In this document: in pieces, positions 1 through 8,474 of the stretch
Layout: every line of letters begins with the position of its first letter
Position numbering within the stretch: position 1 is the first letter of the stretch
Source: Calothrix membranacea FACHB-236
Lineage (GTDB): Bacteria; Cyanobacteriota; Cyanobacteriia; Cyanobacteriales; Nostocaceae
Reading direction: 5' to 3'
Length of the DNA stretch: 41,590 bases
NCBI RefSeq assembly: GCF_014696315.1
Contig: NZ_JACJPX010000073.1
Span: 1 to 41,590 of the forward strand
Program-made: the position numbers and the translations under genes
The notes under the pieces: model-generated
Seen by the model: the letters and a program-made list of their open reading frames with translations, nothing else
What the model was told of the DNA's origin: nothing
Databases searched by the model: none

Positions 1-623
1 CCGCCGAATACACCAGCCACACCTAACATGTGGAAGGGGTGCATGAGGATGTTGTGCTCAGCTTGGAACACGATCATGAAGTTGAAGGTACCAGAGATAC
101 CCAAAGGCATACCATCGGAGAAGGAACCTTGACCAATGGGGTAGATCAAGAATACTGCGGTAGCTGCTGCAACAGGTGCAGAGAATGCTAGGCAGATCCA
201 AGGACGCATACCCAAGCGGTAAGACAATTCCCACTCACGACCTAGGTAGCAGAATACACCTAGTAAGAAGTGGAAAATTACCAATTGGTAAGGGCCGCCG
301 TTGTACAACCACTCATCAAGAGAAGCTGCTTCCCAAATGGGGTAGAAGTGTAAACCAATAGCGTTAGAAGAAGGAACAACTGCACCAGAGATGATGTTGT
401 TGCCGTAAATTAAGGAACCTGCAACAGGTTCACGGATACCATCGATGTCTACTGGAGGCGCAGCGATGAAGGCGATTACGAAGCAAGCTGTAGCAGCTAG
501 TAGGGTTGGGATCATGAGGACACCGAACCAACCGATGTATAAACGGTTATTGGTGCTGGTGATCCACTCGCAGAAGCGATCCCATACGTTAGCGCTTTGG
601 CGCTGTTGTAAGGTTGCTGTCAT
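1..623 (-). CDS. psbA: Photosystem II reaction centre protein D1 (3'-truncated by window edge)
   Basis: D1 binds the primary electron-transfer cofactors of photosystem II and part of the Mn4CaO5 cluster in the thylakoid membrane. The reading frame starts [10 protein letters not shown] at 623 and runs off the window after residue 207, so about 150 C-terminal residues are missing. Visible family landmarks are Tyr161 (the redox-active YZ) in FLIYPIGQG, Asp170, Glu189-His190, and His198, the axial ligand of P680 chlorophyll, in HPFHMLG. Counting from Met1 gives Glu at residue 130 ([12 protein letters not shown]). In this family Glu130 marks the high-light (D1:2 type) isoform and Gln130 the low-light form. 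Cyanobacteria carry several psbA copies, so this is one member of a family. Identity is certain; the isoform call rests on that one residue plus family knowledge. Confidence 0.98.
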   Translation of the reverse strand, partial: MTATLQQRQSANVWDRFCEWITSTNNRLYIGWFGVLMIPTLLAATACFVIAFIAAPPVDIDGIREPVAGSLIYGNNIISGAVVPSSNAIGLHFYPIWEAASLDEWLYNGGPYQLVIFHFLLGVFCYLGREWELSYRLGMRPWICLAFSAPVAAATAVFLIYPIGQGSFSDGMPLGISGTFNFMIVFQAEHNILMHPFHMLGVAGVFG

Positions 624-684
624 TGTTTTATGAATGCGATTAGTGATTTATGAATCAGACAAGTTTGTTTTTGTCTGTAACCTT

Positions 685-714
685 ACTTTACACTCATTTA
701 CAAAAGTTAATCAA
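685..714 (-). promoter_or_regulatory. Possible psbA promoter
   Basis: On the minus strand TTGATT (709-714) and TAAAGT (685-690) are separated by 18 bp and lie about 60 bp before the psbA start codon. They resemble -35 and -10 hexamers, each with two or more mismatches to consensus. No transcription start is known; this is pattern reading only. Confidence 0.3.
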
Positions 715-906
715 GTACTAATTGTTTTGGAAAACTAATGAATCTAATGAGTTTTACTTATATTAAAGTTGTAATTATTACTAATTAACTAATTAGTGAT
801 TAAAGGTGCAAGCCTAAACCATAAACTTTAAAGTCTTGATTCAAATTAATAGCCATGAGCCAGAAAATTTATGTTATGCCTCTTTTAAAAAAGAATGCGG
901 CAGATT

Positions 907-933
907 GTAGGGGCACGGCAGTGCCGTGACCTC
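907..933 (+). repeat. REP palindrome with GTAG foot
   Basis: It starts GTAGGGG and has a near-perfect stem CACGGC/GCCGTG around AGT. It belongs to the family also found at 13671, 14686, 14835, 15214, 15590 and 30462. Confidence 0.8.
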
Positions 934-1271
934 TTAATATTATTGATGTGCCGCAAACATTATTTGATTTGGTATTACTGTTAGTCAATTAATTGAGGGG
1001 TAGAACCCCCAATACAAAAAACTTAACTATGCATTGTTCTCCCGCCCTGCAATAAATTGCGGGCTAATAGCGAAAGTGCGTTTTAACGCACTGAAAATAT
1101 TGGAGATATTAAATTGATGAGTCAAACCCCCACCTGATTCGCAAACAGTCGTCATGAACTGCGTATACCATCCAGCACGCATAAAAATCTCTATTCCCAG
1201 TCAACAGTCATCTGTAAACCGTCAACACTGTTTACAAGTCATAGAGTTTTTGCATCTTGCTGTTAATTGAT

Positions 1272-2789
1272 TCACCTTAAACAACGAATTGCCTCTAACA
1301 AGCCTCTGGCTTTATTGAGTGTCTCTTCATATTCTTTTTCTGGTTCGGAATCAGCCACCAAACCAGCACCAGCTTGTACAGTAACCTGATGGTTATTGAC
1401 TACCATTGTGCGAATTGCGATCGCACTATTCAATTGTCCTTCAAAATCGTAATAACCATAAACACCAGAGTAAACACCGCGACGGCTGGGTTCTAATTCG
1501 TGAATAATTTCCATTGCGCGAATTTTGGGTGCGCCGCTAACTGTACCTGCTGGGAAGCAAGCTTTAAGTAGATCCCATGCGGTTTTATCGTCTGCTAACT
1601 GACCCACAACATTACTAACAATGTGCATGACATGGGAGTAGCGTTCCACCACCATTAATTCATCAACTCTTACGCTACCACTTTGGCAAACACGTCCTAA
1701 ATCATTTCGCCCTAAATCTACCAGCATCACATGTTCGGCAATTTCTTTAGGGTCTTGCAGCAAATCTTCAGCATAGGCTGCATCTTCTTTGGTGGTTTTA
1801 CCCCTAGGGCGTGTTCCTGCAATCGGACGGACTGTGGCGATAATATCACCATCGCGATCGCGTTCTGCCTTCACCATGACTTCGGGGCTGGAACCGATTA
1901 TTTGCCAATCCTGAAAGTTAAAATACGCCATGTAAGGCGAGGGATTAATTTGCCGTAGGGAACGATAAAGGGCAAAAGGATCGCCTGTGTATTCTGTTGA
2001 TAATCGCTGAGAAATAACTACTTGAAAAATATCTCCCGCTTTGATGTATTGTTTAGCCTTTTCCACACTGGCGCAGAAGTCTTTACGCGTAAAGTTGCTC
2101 GTATATTCTTCTATGGAAGAAACTTTACCTCTACTAGCTGGAGGTGTCCATTCAAAGATAGTTTTCTCTGGTGACAACGGTAAAGACAACTTACTGACCA
2201 TTTGGGAGACGCGATCGCTTGCTTGTTGATAAGCTGCCTGTAAATCCACATTTGGATCGCGTAAATCAGCATAAGCGATCGCCCAAATTTTCCGCTTGAC
2301 TTGGTCAAAAATTAACAGGTGATCTACCTGCATCCACAATCCATCCGGAATATTTCTTTCATCCTGGGGATAAATTGGCACACGGGGTTCTATCCAGTTA
2401 ATTAATTCATAACCCCAAAAGCCAAACAATCCACCTATTCCTGGTGGCAGTTGTGGTAATTTAACTGGTTTATAAGGTTCTAAACAATTGGCTAAAGCAG
2501 TAAAAGGGTCACCAGCAAACGCTACTTGTGAACCATCACGGTGTGTTTGGGTTGTATTATTACCCCTAGCTTCTAATATCCACAGTGGATCGCAACCCAA
2601 CAAACTATAACGTCCTAATTTTTCCCCACCTTCCACAGATTCCAACAAAAAGCTGTAGGGTTGACCAGCACAGACCTTGTACCAAGCTGATACTGGCGTG
2701 TCAAGATCTGCCACCCATTCCTGATACACCGGAACGAAGTTACCTTGTAAAGCTAATTGAGAAAAATCAGAAAAATCGGGAAAAATCAT
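1272..2789 (-). CDS. trpE: Anthranilate synthase component I
   Basis: TrpE converts chorismate to anthranilate, using ammonia from the TrpG glutaminase, in the first step of tryptophan synthesis. The protein is 505 residues, normal for the family, when started at the ATG at 2787-2789 (MIFPDFSDF). An in-frame ORF extends 22 codons further upstream, but that stretch is translated heptamer repeat (YPNPQSLIPN) and is not gene-like. Motifs in order are: the N-terminal feedback-site element LLESVEGGEKLGRYS; the chorismate-binding domain with YIKAGDIFQVV and IAGTRPRGKT; PKEIAEHVMLVDLGRND; CFPAGTVSGAPK; and the C-terminal QAGAGLVADSEPEKEYEET. No trpG is adjacent. It is transcribed away from psaD, whose stop lies about 180 bp upstream across an inverted heptamer array. 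Confidence 0.95.
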   Translation of the reverse strand: MIFPDFSDFSQLALQGNFVPVYQEWVADLDTPVSAWYKVCAGQPYSFLLESVEGGEKLGRYSLLGCDPLWILEARGNNTTQTHRDGSQVAFAGDPFTALANCLEPYKPVKLPQLPPGIGGLFGFWGYELINWIEPRVPIYPQDERNIPDGLWMQVDHLLIFDQVKRKIWAIAYADLRDPNVDLQAAYQQASDRVSQMVSKLSLPLSPEKTIFEWTPPASRGKVSSIEEYTSNFTRKDFCASVEKAKQYIKAGDIFQVVISQRLSTEYTGDPFALYRSLRQINPSPYMAYFNFQDWQIIGSSPEVMVKAERDRDGDIIATVRPIAGTRPRGKTTKEDAAYAEDLLQDPKEIAEHVMLVDLGRNDLGRVCQSGSVRVDELMVVERYSHVMHIVSNVVGQLADDKTAWDLLKACFPAGTVSGAPKIRAMEIIHELEPSRRGVYSGVYGYYDFEGQLNSAIAIRTMVVNNHQVTVQAGAGLVADSEPEKEYEETLNKARGLLEAIRCLR

Positions 2790-2810
2790 AAACACAGTAA
2801 GGGTTTGGTG

Positions 2811-2968
2811 ATTGGGTATTAGGGATTGGGGATTGGGGTATAGAGCATAGGGCATAGGGTATCAGGTATTGAGATTGGATCAAAGTTTTTCTTATCTCCA
2901 TTCCCTATTACCTAGCCCCTAATCCCTAATCACTAAATTCCCAATCCCCAGCCCCTAGTACCTAGTAC
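2811..2968. repeat. Inverted heptamer (STRR-type) array between psaD and trpE
   Basis: On the plus strand a G-rich arm of heptads (GGGATTG, GGGTATT, GGGCATA types, 2811-2877) is followed by a C-rich arm (CCCTAAT, CCCCAGC, CCTAGTA types, 2901-2968). The arms are roughly complementary and could fold. This is the short tandemly repeated repetitive sequence type known from heterocystous cyanobacteria. The position, just after the psaD stop on the minus strand, would suit a terminator. It intrudes into the region just upstream of trpE. Confidence 0.75.
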
Positions 2969-3388
2969 CTATGCATCATAGGTATATTTGCCACTAAACT
3001 TGAGCGCTGATGGATTGGGATTTTCACCAATTCTGCGTGGTACAAAACGTACTTTTTCACGGCCTGCATTCACCTTTTCAGGGAATACGCCATCAGCTGG
3101 GTGAATCAAAGAAGTTTCTCCGCTGGGCAAAATCCGGTAAATTTTGTAGTCTGTGATTTTAAATTTCCGGAGTTGACCACCCAAAGCGATGCCATATTCT
3201 TTCCGAGCCAAGTACAGCAGGTTTTGACCTTGCTGCATAGTGGCTGCACCACCTGTAGGCAGTTCAAAAACTTGCTGCTTGGGGCTAGTCCAGGTGATAG
3301 CGTACTTTTCTTCCACTTCTGCTTTTGTGAGTAGGCCGCCAGTGTTGCCAGCAAAGAGTGGAGTTTTTCCAGAAAGTGTTTCTGCCAT
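2969..3388 (-). CDS. psaD: Photosystem I subunit II (PsaD)
   Basis: PsaD is the stromal/cytoplasmic-face subunit of photosystem I that docks ferredoxin and holds PsaC in place. The product is 139 residues starting [10 protein letters not shown]; an in-frame ATG five codons upstream (MRDYF) is rejected because orthologues begin MAE. Conserved features seen are the [13 protein letters not shown]-terminus, KEYAITW-like [31 protein letters not shown]-like [14 protein letters not shown], the basic [18 protein letters not shown], and a C-terminus ending KYTYDA. There is no hydrophobic segment, as expected for a peripheral protein. It stands alone, with heptamer arrays on both sides, between the sensor kinase and trpE. 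Confidence 0.97.
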   Translation of the reverse strand: MAETLSGKTPLFAGNTGGLLTKAEVEEKYAITWTSPKQQVFELPTGGAATMQQGQNLLYLARKEYGIALGGQLRKFKITDYKIYRILPSGETSLIHPADGVFPEKVNAGREKVRFVPRRIGENPNPSALKFSGKYTYDA

Positions 3389-3476
3389 AAAGTAGTCTCT
3401 CAACGTTTTTAGGGCATCCTAACACCGCCAACCGGATCATATTGCGATCGCGTTATAGACTGTAACAGTTTTTAAT

Positions 3477-3615
3477 TGGGAATGGGGCATTGGGCATTGG
3501 GCATTGGGCATTGGTAATGGGTAATGGGTAATGGGTAATTGGTGTTTGTCATTAATTATTTCTCCCCTGCTCCCTGCCCCCTGCCCCAATCCCCAGTCCC
3601 CAATCCCCAGTCCCC
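3477..3615. repeat. Inverted heptamer array with G-quadruplex potential
   Basis: GGGCATT is repeated four times, then GGGTAAT three times (about 3483-3540), followed by a C-rich arm of CCCCAGT/CCCCAAT heptads (about 3561-3615). At least six GGG tracts are separated by four-base spacers, which fits the G3+N1-7 quadruplex pattern on the plus strand. It lies immediately after the stop of the histidine kinase gene on the minus strand and upstream of psaD. Confidence 0.8.
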
Positions 3616-5622
3616 TCATCTCCCCTTCCTCGTCCGCTTCTGCTCTGGGATAGCCTGAACGATGGGGATGGTAAAGCGAAATTGACTGCCTTGGTCTTTG
3701 CCTTTGGATTCTGCCCAAATTTCACCGCCCCAGCCATTGACAATTAGACGACAAATTGCTAACCCAAGACCAGTACCACCGGCGCTGCGTCGTAGTGCGC
3801 CTTCTTCTTGATAAAATCTGTCAAAAACTATTTCTAGACGGTTTGGTTCAATGCCTCTGCCTGTATCAGCCACGGTGACCTCAACCATCTTTTGGTCGTT
3901 GCAAGTAGCACTAATGCTGATTTCTCCTTGTGAAGGAGTAAATTTATAAGCGTTATCTACCAGTTTCGCCATTACCTCCACTAGCCAATCACCATCAGCT
4001 TTCACTAAAGGTAGGTTTTGGGGTATATCAGTGGAGATTGAAGGGAATTTTTCGGTGGTTGAGCGTATCCTCATGCGACTGAGGGCTAAATCGACACACT
4101 CTTGTACAGTTAATGATTCTGGGTGCCATTCTATACGACCACTTTCTAGATTAGAAAGTGTTAAGAAATCTTGCACTAACTTCCGCATCCGTTCAGAATC
4201 AGACAGCGCAGTACTCAGCATTACCTGCTGCAAATCTTGGGGCATATCTGGTTCGCTGGCGAGGCTTTCTAAGCAAACTTGAATGGTGGATAGAGGGGTG
4301 CGGAGTTCGTGCCCAGTGATGGCTATTAGGTTGCTGCGGGTGCGATCTAGGGCTTCTAACTGCTGATTCAGGACTTCGAGGTTAGCGTAGGCTTCCGCTT
4401 GAATTAGCGCTGCTCCTACTTGGGTAGCGATCGCTTTTACTAAATCCAATTCTGCTGGTTGGCATTCATGAACTGGCATAGTGCAATAGTGTAACTCTAC
4501 GATGCCTAGTAATCGCCCTTGATAAAATACTGGTTCCATCAACCAAGAACGAATAGCAAACTTTCTGGCGATCGCAGACAACATGGTGGAGCTATTCACC
4601 CAAGGTTCGGTTAAGGTATCGCTCACACACACACCCTCACCCCGTTGAATAATTTCCCGAAATAGAGGATTTTTATCTAACTCCCAGGTTTGCCCCTTCA
4701 CAGATGTCACCCCAGGGGTTAAAAATTCATGTTCAATGATGGCTTTGGCTTCTGTAGCTTGCACGCGGTAAATCAAACAGCGACCAGCCCCCATGTGCTG
4801 CCCTAATTCTTGTGCAGCTATTTGCAGGACTTCATGGGGATCGAGCGATCGCCGAATTGCAGTACTAATTGAGTTAATTAAGCGTTCTTTGCGTGCTTGA
4901 GCTGTAATCGAACGATAGGCTTTATGTAATTTGTACTGACTAGCTTGGAGATAAGTGACTAAGCGTTGCACAAAAGGGTCAGTATCTATATCACAAGCAT
5001 ATTCGCTGGTCTGTACTACTCCTGAGTTAATTCTCGGTTTCCCTATACCAAACCGCTGGCGTGCTTCCTCTACTTTCTCAAGCAAATCTGGTCTGTAAAT
5101 TAAAATCCTGTCTAATAGCAGTTGGGCTGCTTTCAAGCTGACTCCCCTTTCTGATGTCCAAACTCCTTCAAACCTACGTGCTGTATCCATATCCAGATTA
5201 GGTACTAGATCGGGAAGCTGCTTATGTTTGGCAATGGAGCCTAAGCTTTCTCGGCACACTAGGCAGGTAGCATAATTATCTGCAATTACTACTAAATGCC
5301 ATTCTTGGCTTAAAGCATCATCTGGTTCAAAAGCTATTTTTTCATAGTATTCCGAGCTATTAGTAAAATCAGTTTCTGGTGCAGATAGCACGTATACATG
5401 ACTACTTCGCTCGGAGAGCCTTTGGTATCGATGAGCTTCTTGGCGGTAGAACCGCTCACGTTGGAAGCTAGCAATTACCAAAGGCTCGACTAAAGTCGCC
5501 GCCAAAACCTGGTCTTCCATCGCATGGGAGAGCGCCGTTAGTGAAGCCTTGAAATATAGCTGGGGCCGCAGGTAGGGGAGGAACTGTAGCAGATCACTCA
5601 GCACGGAAGTCGAAATGCTCAT
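3616..5622 (-). CDS. DICT-GAF sensor histidine kinase
   Basis: Predicted cytoplasmic two-component sensor of 668 residues without membrane segments. Residues about 20-190 match the DICT sensory domain (N-terminal LPYLRPQLYFKAS, then SHVYVLSAPETDF, and a Cys pair in CLVCRES). A GAF domain follows (about 245-410; ends AIATQVGAALIQAEAY), then a coiled linker. The HisKA H-box is GHELRTPLS with His438, followed by the ATPase domain with N-box NAYKF, G1 box DTGRGIEP, F-box FDRFYQEEG and G2 box GGTGLGLAI. No response regulator is encoded nearby, so it probably works with a remote partner. The signal is unknown. Its position directly upstream of psaD on the same strand (about 230 bp, separated by repeats) may be incidental. 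Domain calls are firm for GAF and kinase, good for DICT. Confidence 0.88.
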   Translation of the reverse strand: MSISTSVLSDLLQFLPYLRPQLYFKASLTALSHAMEDQVLAATLVEPLVIASFQRERFYRQEAHRYQRLSERSSHVYVLSAPETDFTNSSEYYEKIAFEPDDALSQEWHLVVIADNYATCLVCRESLGSIAKHKQLPDLVPNLDMDTARRFEGVWTSERGVSLKAAQLLLDRILIYRPDLLEKVEEARQRFGIGKPRINSGVVQTSEYACDIDTDPFVQRLVTYLQASQYKLHKAYRSITAQARKERLINSISTAIRRSLDPHEVLQIAAQELGQHMGAGRCLIYRVQATEAKAIIEHEFLTPGVTSVKGQTWELDKNPLFREIIQRGEGVCVSDTLTEPWVNSSTMLSAIARKFAIRSWLMEPVFYQGRLLGIVELHYCTMPVHECQPAELDLVKAIATQVGAALIQAEAYANLEVLNQQLEALDRTRSNLIAITGHELRTPLSTIQVCLESLASEPDMPQDLQQVMLSTALSDSERMRKLVQDFLTLSNLESGRIEWHPESLTVQECVDLALSRMRIRSTTEKFPSISTDIPQNLPLVKADGDWLVEVMAKLVDNAYKFTPSQGEISISATCNDQKMVEVTVADTGRGIEPNRLEIVFDRFYQEEGALRRSAGGTGLGLAICRLIVNGWGGEIWAESKGKDQGSQFRFTIPIVQAIPEQKRTRKGR

Positions 5623-6422
5623 GAATATCGTTAAGGAAGCCCAATCTGGGAAAGATCCACGTCACAGCTGCATTGTACAAATTACAATGAACTCTAAAAT
5701 CGAGTTAACAGTTGCAATATGTAAAGAATCGTAAAAAATGAAGTTTAGCAGCAGATGCAGTACTTTGCTGCTAGTTAAGAGGAAAAATTATAGCTTAATT
5801 GACAAATAGCCCCCAAAATGCTATACAGTCTTTGTTCGCACCATAGCGTGTGGCCTGCGTAGCAGTTATCTAGCCGTTCGTCACAATTGCTTTGTTCGTC
5901 GTTTACGTCTTCTTTATCCATTTGCTGGCGTTATCATGTTTAAAAATAATAGGCTATTAAGCCCAATATACATTCTCGACCAGATCCACTATCAGTCAGC
6001 AACTAAGTTTTAGAGAAAAAGTTACCCTTAGATACAAAATTAGACTCTGACAATCTCTGCAATGCCAGGATACTGGTGATGAATTTAGAAATTCACCTAT
6101 CAGATTACCAATTTCGGTAACAGATGTTCCTATTTGATTTGTACACAAAACTCAGTACGCTGTTATTTCTTATTTGGTGTTAAGCTAATGCGCGTCTAAA
6201 TTGGATAACTACTTATGGTGATTGTTGACTGTCAACGGTCAACAGCCTAATCAAGCGGAGCCGGAGACGCTCCACCTCCGGTCAATGTGCAAGTTAAATG
6301 TGGAACAGCTTACCTGTTTCCCTTCGGGTATTGTGGGAGTTCTTCTTGGGAGTATAGCAGTTGTTCGTAGAGTTTACCTGATGTACTGCTTCGGCTGTTC
6401 TCTGTTTTCTAACTTTGACACA
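5623..6422. other. Gene-poor region with repeat fragments
   Basis: I see no credible gene. Short dispersed-repeat pieces are present: AGCGTGTGGCCTGCGTAGCAG (5844-5864), a GTTGACTGTCAACGG element (6225-6240), and GCGGAGCCGGAGACGCTCC (6255-6273). A 67-codon open frame at 6222-6425 runs through these repeats and has no gene-like composition. Confidence 0.5.
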
Positions 6423-6459
6423 TAAAAAATTGGAAGCTATTCAAGTTTGAAGCTTCCAA
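6423..6459 (-). terminator. Intrinsic terminator, minus strand
   Basis: On the minus strand the perfect arms TTGGAAGCT and AGCTTCCAA (6451-6459 and 6430-6438) enclose a 12-nt loop and are followed directly by six T residues. This is a textbook Rho-independent signal. It ends whatever minus-strand unit crosses 6478-6854, where only short peptide frames are found. Confidence 0.8.
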
Positions 6460-6477
6460 AATTCTCTGTATAAATTG

Positions 6478-6599
6478 CTAATTTCTAAAACAGCCATAAT
6501 CCTGTTTGGGAGGACGAGGATTACGATAGTCGTTTATAGAAGCGTAAGAGTTATGAGTTCCACCAGCCTTGACTATAATTTAACTGTCGCTTTTTCCAT
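6478..6599 (-). pseudogene. Short peptide gene, apparently frameshifted
   Basis: An ATG (6597-6599) preceded by a good Shine-Dalgarno AGGAG opens MEKATVKL and stops. The frame that continues (IVKAGGTHNSYASIN, then DYRNPRPPKQDYGCFRN, stop at 6478) reads like real peptide and ends just before the intrinsic terminator at 6423-6459. GTTAAA and GTCAAG lie 11 nt apart at the break, which suggests a small imperfect duplication that shifted the frame. Removing it would give a peptide of about 36 residues. Alternatives are programmed frameshifting, a sequencing error, or chance. I do not recognise the family; the TVKAGGT segment is reminiscent of STVAAGGS in the next ORF. Confidence 0.4.
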
Positions 6600-6713
6600 T
6601 TCTACTCCTGTTAATAGTATTAGATGTGAGCTTTTTGGGCTAAAGTCACATTTACCACAGTCAAGGAAGTTTTCTCTATCGCCTCCACCATCTCTAAACT
6701 AGGTGGAAACAAT

Positions 6714-6854
6714 TTAAATTTGGCATGGAAATAATTCACCATTACCAATTTTATTAGTTCCAACTTCCTGAGAAAAAGAACCACCAGCAGCAACAGTTGA
6801 ATCGTCTATTTTGGTCTTGGATTGATCTACTCTATAAGATGTTGACTGCTTCAC
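6714..6854 (-). CDS. Small hypothetical peptide, 46 residues
   Basis: GTG-start frame (6852-6854) encoding a polar 46-residue peptide that contains SYRVDQSKTKIDDSTVAAGG and ends LFPCQI. It stands upstream of the frameshifted peptide and shares its strand and a T-V-x-A-G-G motif. An out-of-frame ATG at 6874-6876 opens MKDINSIGEAVNIL and stops, so the true start is uncertain, and no clear ribosome site is visible. The shared strand, the shared motif and the downstream terminator are the only support. Function unknown; a secreted or modified peptide precursor is conceivable but not shown. Confidence 0.35.
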   Translation of the reverse strand: MKQSTSYRVDQSKTKIDDSTVAAGGSFSQEVGTNKIGNGELFPCQI

Positions 6855-6876
6855 CAATCGAGTTGATGTCTTTCAT

Positions 6877-7685
6877 GTTTGGAACTGATAGTTAATTTCG
6901 TTCCTAAGCATGAAATTGGCTAGTCAATCACTTCTGTTTCAGTTGGCATCTATAATTTATAAAATTTTCTTTTGTAATATTTGCCAATTTGGCAGATTGT
7001 ATCAATAATGTTGTGATTATTTTTAAAAAACTTAACTATAATACACTTTCGCGGAGTAACTCCTCAGCAATTAATGCAAATATGTTGCATTTTATATTGC
7101 TTTTTCAAGGCTCTATACGGTTTGATTATATTTCTCTATCAGTTAAGATTGTGAGTCACACTACTAACACAATCAAACACATAAGACTCATATTTAATTT
7201 TTGAAAAAAACTCATTATACCTTTATTAATTCTTCCTTGTTCTCTATTTCCTACATCCTATTCTGTTTCTAGACAAACGATTTCAGCAATCAAACTAGGT
7301 TGCTAGATATATCGCAAGTTTCGCCGGAAAAAACAGTCACTTCAAAAATAAAGGGTAGTCCCCCTAAAGGAGGAGGACTATATAAGGTAGGAGTTTTAGA
7401 GGTCGCAATCACAAAGCGAATCTGTTGGCTGGATTTTTACAAGCAGTCTATTTAAAGACAAACACCATTACAAAGCTGCCGTGCTAGAGATGATTAATCT
7501 GCATGGCAATCAGATAGCTACTCAATTACTGGGAATCTGTAGTTAATTTATGGATATATTAATTAATCAACAGAATTTTCCAGAAGTATCTTGAGTACTT
7601 TCTGGCTTGAATTGATATTTGATTGACGTTATCGAACTTACTTTGTCAGCCACCTATCCTAACTAGCACCACAAATTTCTACTTT
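6877..7685. other. AT-rich gene-poor region downstream of the hetP-like gene
   Basis: No supported gene. It contains a hairpin at 7356-7380 (left arm TAGTCCCCCT, right arm AGGAGGACTA, one mismatch). An open plus-strand stretch of about 50 codons (7406-7546) has a helix-turn-helix-like end (HGNQIATQLLGIC) that could be a transposase remnant, but it has no start codon and is too short to call. Confidence 0.45.
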
Positions 7686-8024
7686 CTACTTCCCAACAAC
7701 CTCAAGATAAGGAAATTCCTTAATTTTGCTTAAGCTAGTGGGTGAAGCATTAGTATCAGACCTTTTTCCGGCAGATTGTTTGACAATGTTAATAGTGGGA
7801 TTTTGCTGGTTGTTAGACCGGCTCATGAGGGAGTTTTCTTTGAGCAATCGATTGTAAGTCCGATAAGGGATGTAATGTAAAGGATTGTAACCAGCAAAAC
7901 GTAACATTAATACACAGGCCCAGGAATACTTTCCAGAAAGAATCGCTTCCACGACCTGATCAAATTGCTCAGGAGGAATAGAGTTCTTTAACTTGCTACT
8001 AATGTCAGAAATATCGTGGTTCAT
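7686..8024 (-). CDS. HetP-family heterocyst differentiation protein
   Basis: The 112-residue product carries the HetP family core at residues about 17-63: [20 protein letters not shown], then [20 protein letters not shown] and NRLLKEN. Outside the core the protein is polar and variable, ending [12 protein letters not shown]. In Anabaena, HetP and its homologues control commitment to heterocyst formation and act downstream of the master regulator HetR. HetP itself lies next to the exporter gene hetC. Here no hetC is adjacent and the gene stands alone in gene-poor DNA, so a paralogue is as likely as HetP proper and I give no symbol. Start ATG 8022-8024, with no strong Shine-Dalgarno. Family assignment is firm. 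Confidence 0.85.
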   Translation of the reverse strand: MNHDISDISSKLKNSIPPEQFDQVVEAILSGKYSWACVLMLRFAGYNPLHYIPYRTYNRLLKENSLMSRSNNQQNPTINIVKQSAGKRSDTNASPTSLSKIKEFPYLEVVGK

Positions 8025-8237
8025 AGTGTTAGTTGTCTTAATTTAAGTAAACCAGTCTGGTTCTGCGGTTGTTGGGATTTAAATTGAAGTTAACAAACTG
8101 CTCTAGCCTATTTACATTTGCTGAATTAGCTTCAAGAACAGAAATCAGCAATAAGGTATTAGCGGCTATTGAGGGAGAACACTACCCTCTTAACAGATAC
8201 AAACAGAAATAACAAAAGTTCTGAGTAAATTTTGCTA

Positions 8238-8474
8238 TTACTGAAGACCGAAGCTACTTACTTGAGACCGCTGGCTCCATTCTTGACATTTAATGTAGCG
8301 ATCGCTGGTAGATGTTTCTGGTACAGTCGCTCTAGCTATAGTGAGCGCACTGTCATAAATTGATATTTTCTCAGGAGCTGGATCGTAGTAGGGATGTAAA
8401 TAATCAACTTTCATCCGATAACTACTCCTTTGATTTGAGGTTTCCACTGCATTTAACTTGATGATTCTTTCCAT
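8238..8474 (-). CDS. Small hypothetical protein upstream of the hetP-like gene
   Basis: A 78-residue frame begins MERIIKLNAVE after a modest AGG Shine-Dalgarno and contains VDYLHPYYDPAPEKISIYDS. There is no hydrophobic segment and no motif I recognise. Its end is rich in Ser/Gln (WSQRSQVSSFGLQ). It lies about 210 bp upstream of the hetP-like gene on the same strand, so co-transcription is possible. It could be a real small gene or a chance frame. Confidence 0.4.
   Translation of the reverse strand: MERIIKLNAVETSNQRSSYRMKVDYLHPYYDPAPEKISIYDSALTIARATVPETSTSDRYIKCQEWSQRSQVSSFGLQ

Larger units (their letters stand above)
624..1271. other. Intergenic region between psbA and trpE: hairpins and one REP
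   Basis: No credible gene. It holds the psbA upstream region, one REP palindrome (907-933), a GGGGT/ACCCC hairpin (about 997-1009), a strong bulged hairpin (1044-1064, arms GCCCTGCAAT and ATTGCGGGC) and a second hairpin with arms AGTGCGTT and AACGCACT (1075-1092). The last two lie downstream of trpE on its strand and may terminate it, but neither has a convincing T-tract. A degenerate repeat around GTCAACAGT/CCGTCAACA (about 1199-1230) resembles motifs at 6225-6246 and 22966-22990. Confidence 0.6.

Noticed and set aside
27-633. Plus-strand ORFs opposite psbA
   Set aside because: Shadows of the highly conserved D1 frame.
2790-2855. 22-codon N-terminal extension of trpE
   Set aside because: Encoded by heptamer repeat DNA and absent from the family length. 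The internal ATG at 2787-2789 gives the normal N-terminus.
3437-3718. Two ORFs with GIGDWGLG repeats on the minus strand
   Set aside because: Translations of heptamer arrays (period 7, so all frames stay open) overlapping the histidine kinase 3' end.
6222-6425. 67-codon ORF
   Set aside because: Composed of dispersed-repeat pieces and ends inside the terminator stem region. No Shine-Dalgarno, no coherent protein pattern.
6620-6691. 23-residue ORF MVEAIEKTSLTVVNVTLAQ
   Set aside because: Possible third peptide of the minus-strand locus, but no ribosome site and too short to distinguish from chance.
6475-6702. 75-codon plus-strand ORF
   Set aside because: Antisense to the minus-strand peptide locus that has a terminator; its own sequence shows no family and no ribosome site.
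7406-7546. Transposase fragment
   Set aside because: About 50 codons with a helix-turn-helix-like end, but no start codon, no catalytic motif and no clear inverted ends; mentioned only in the regional entry.
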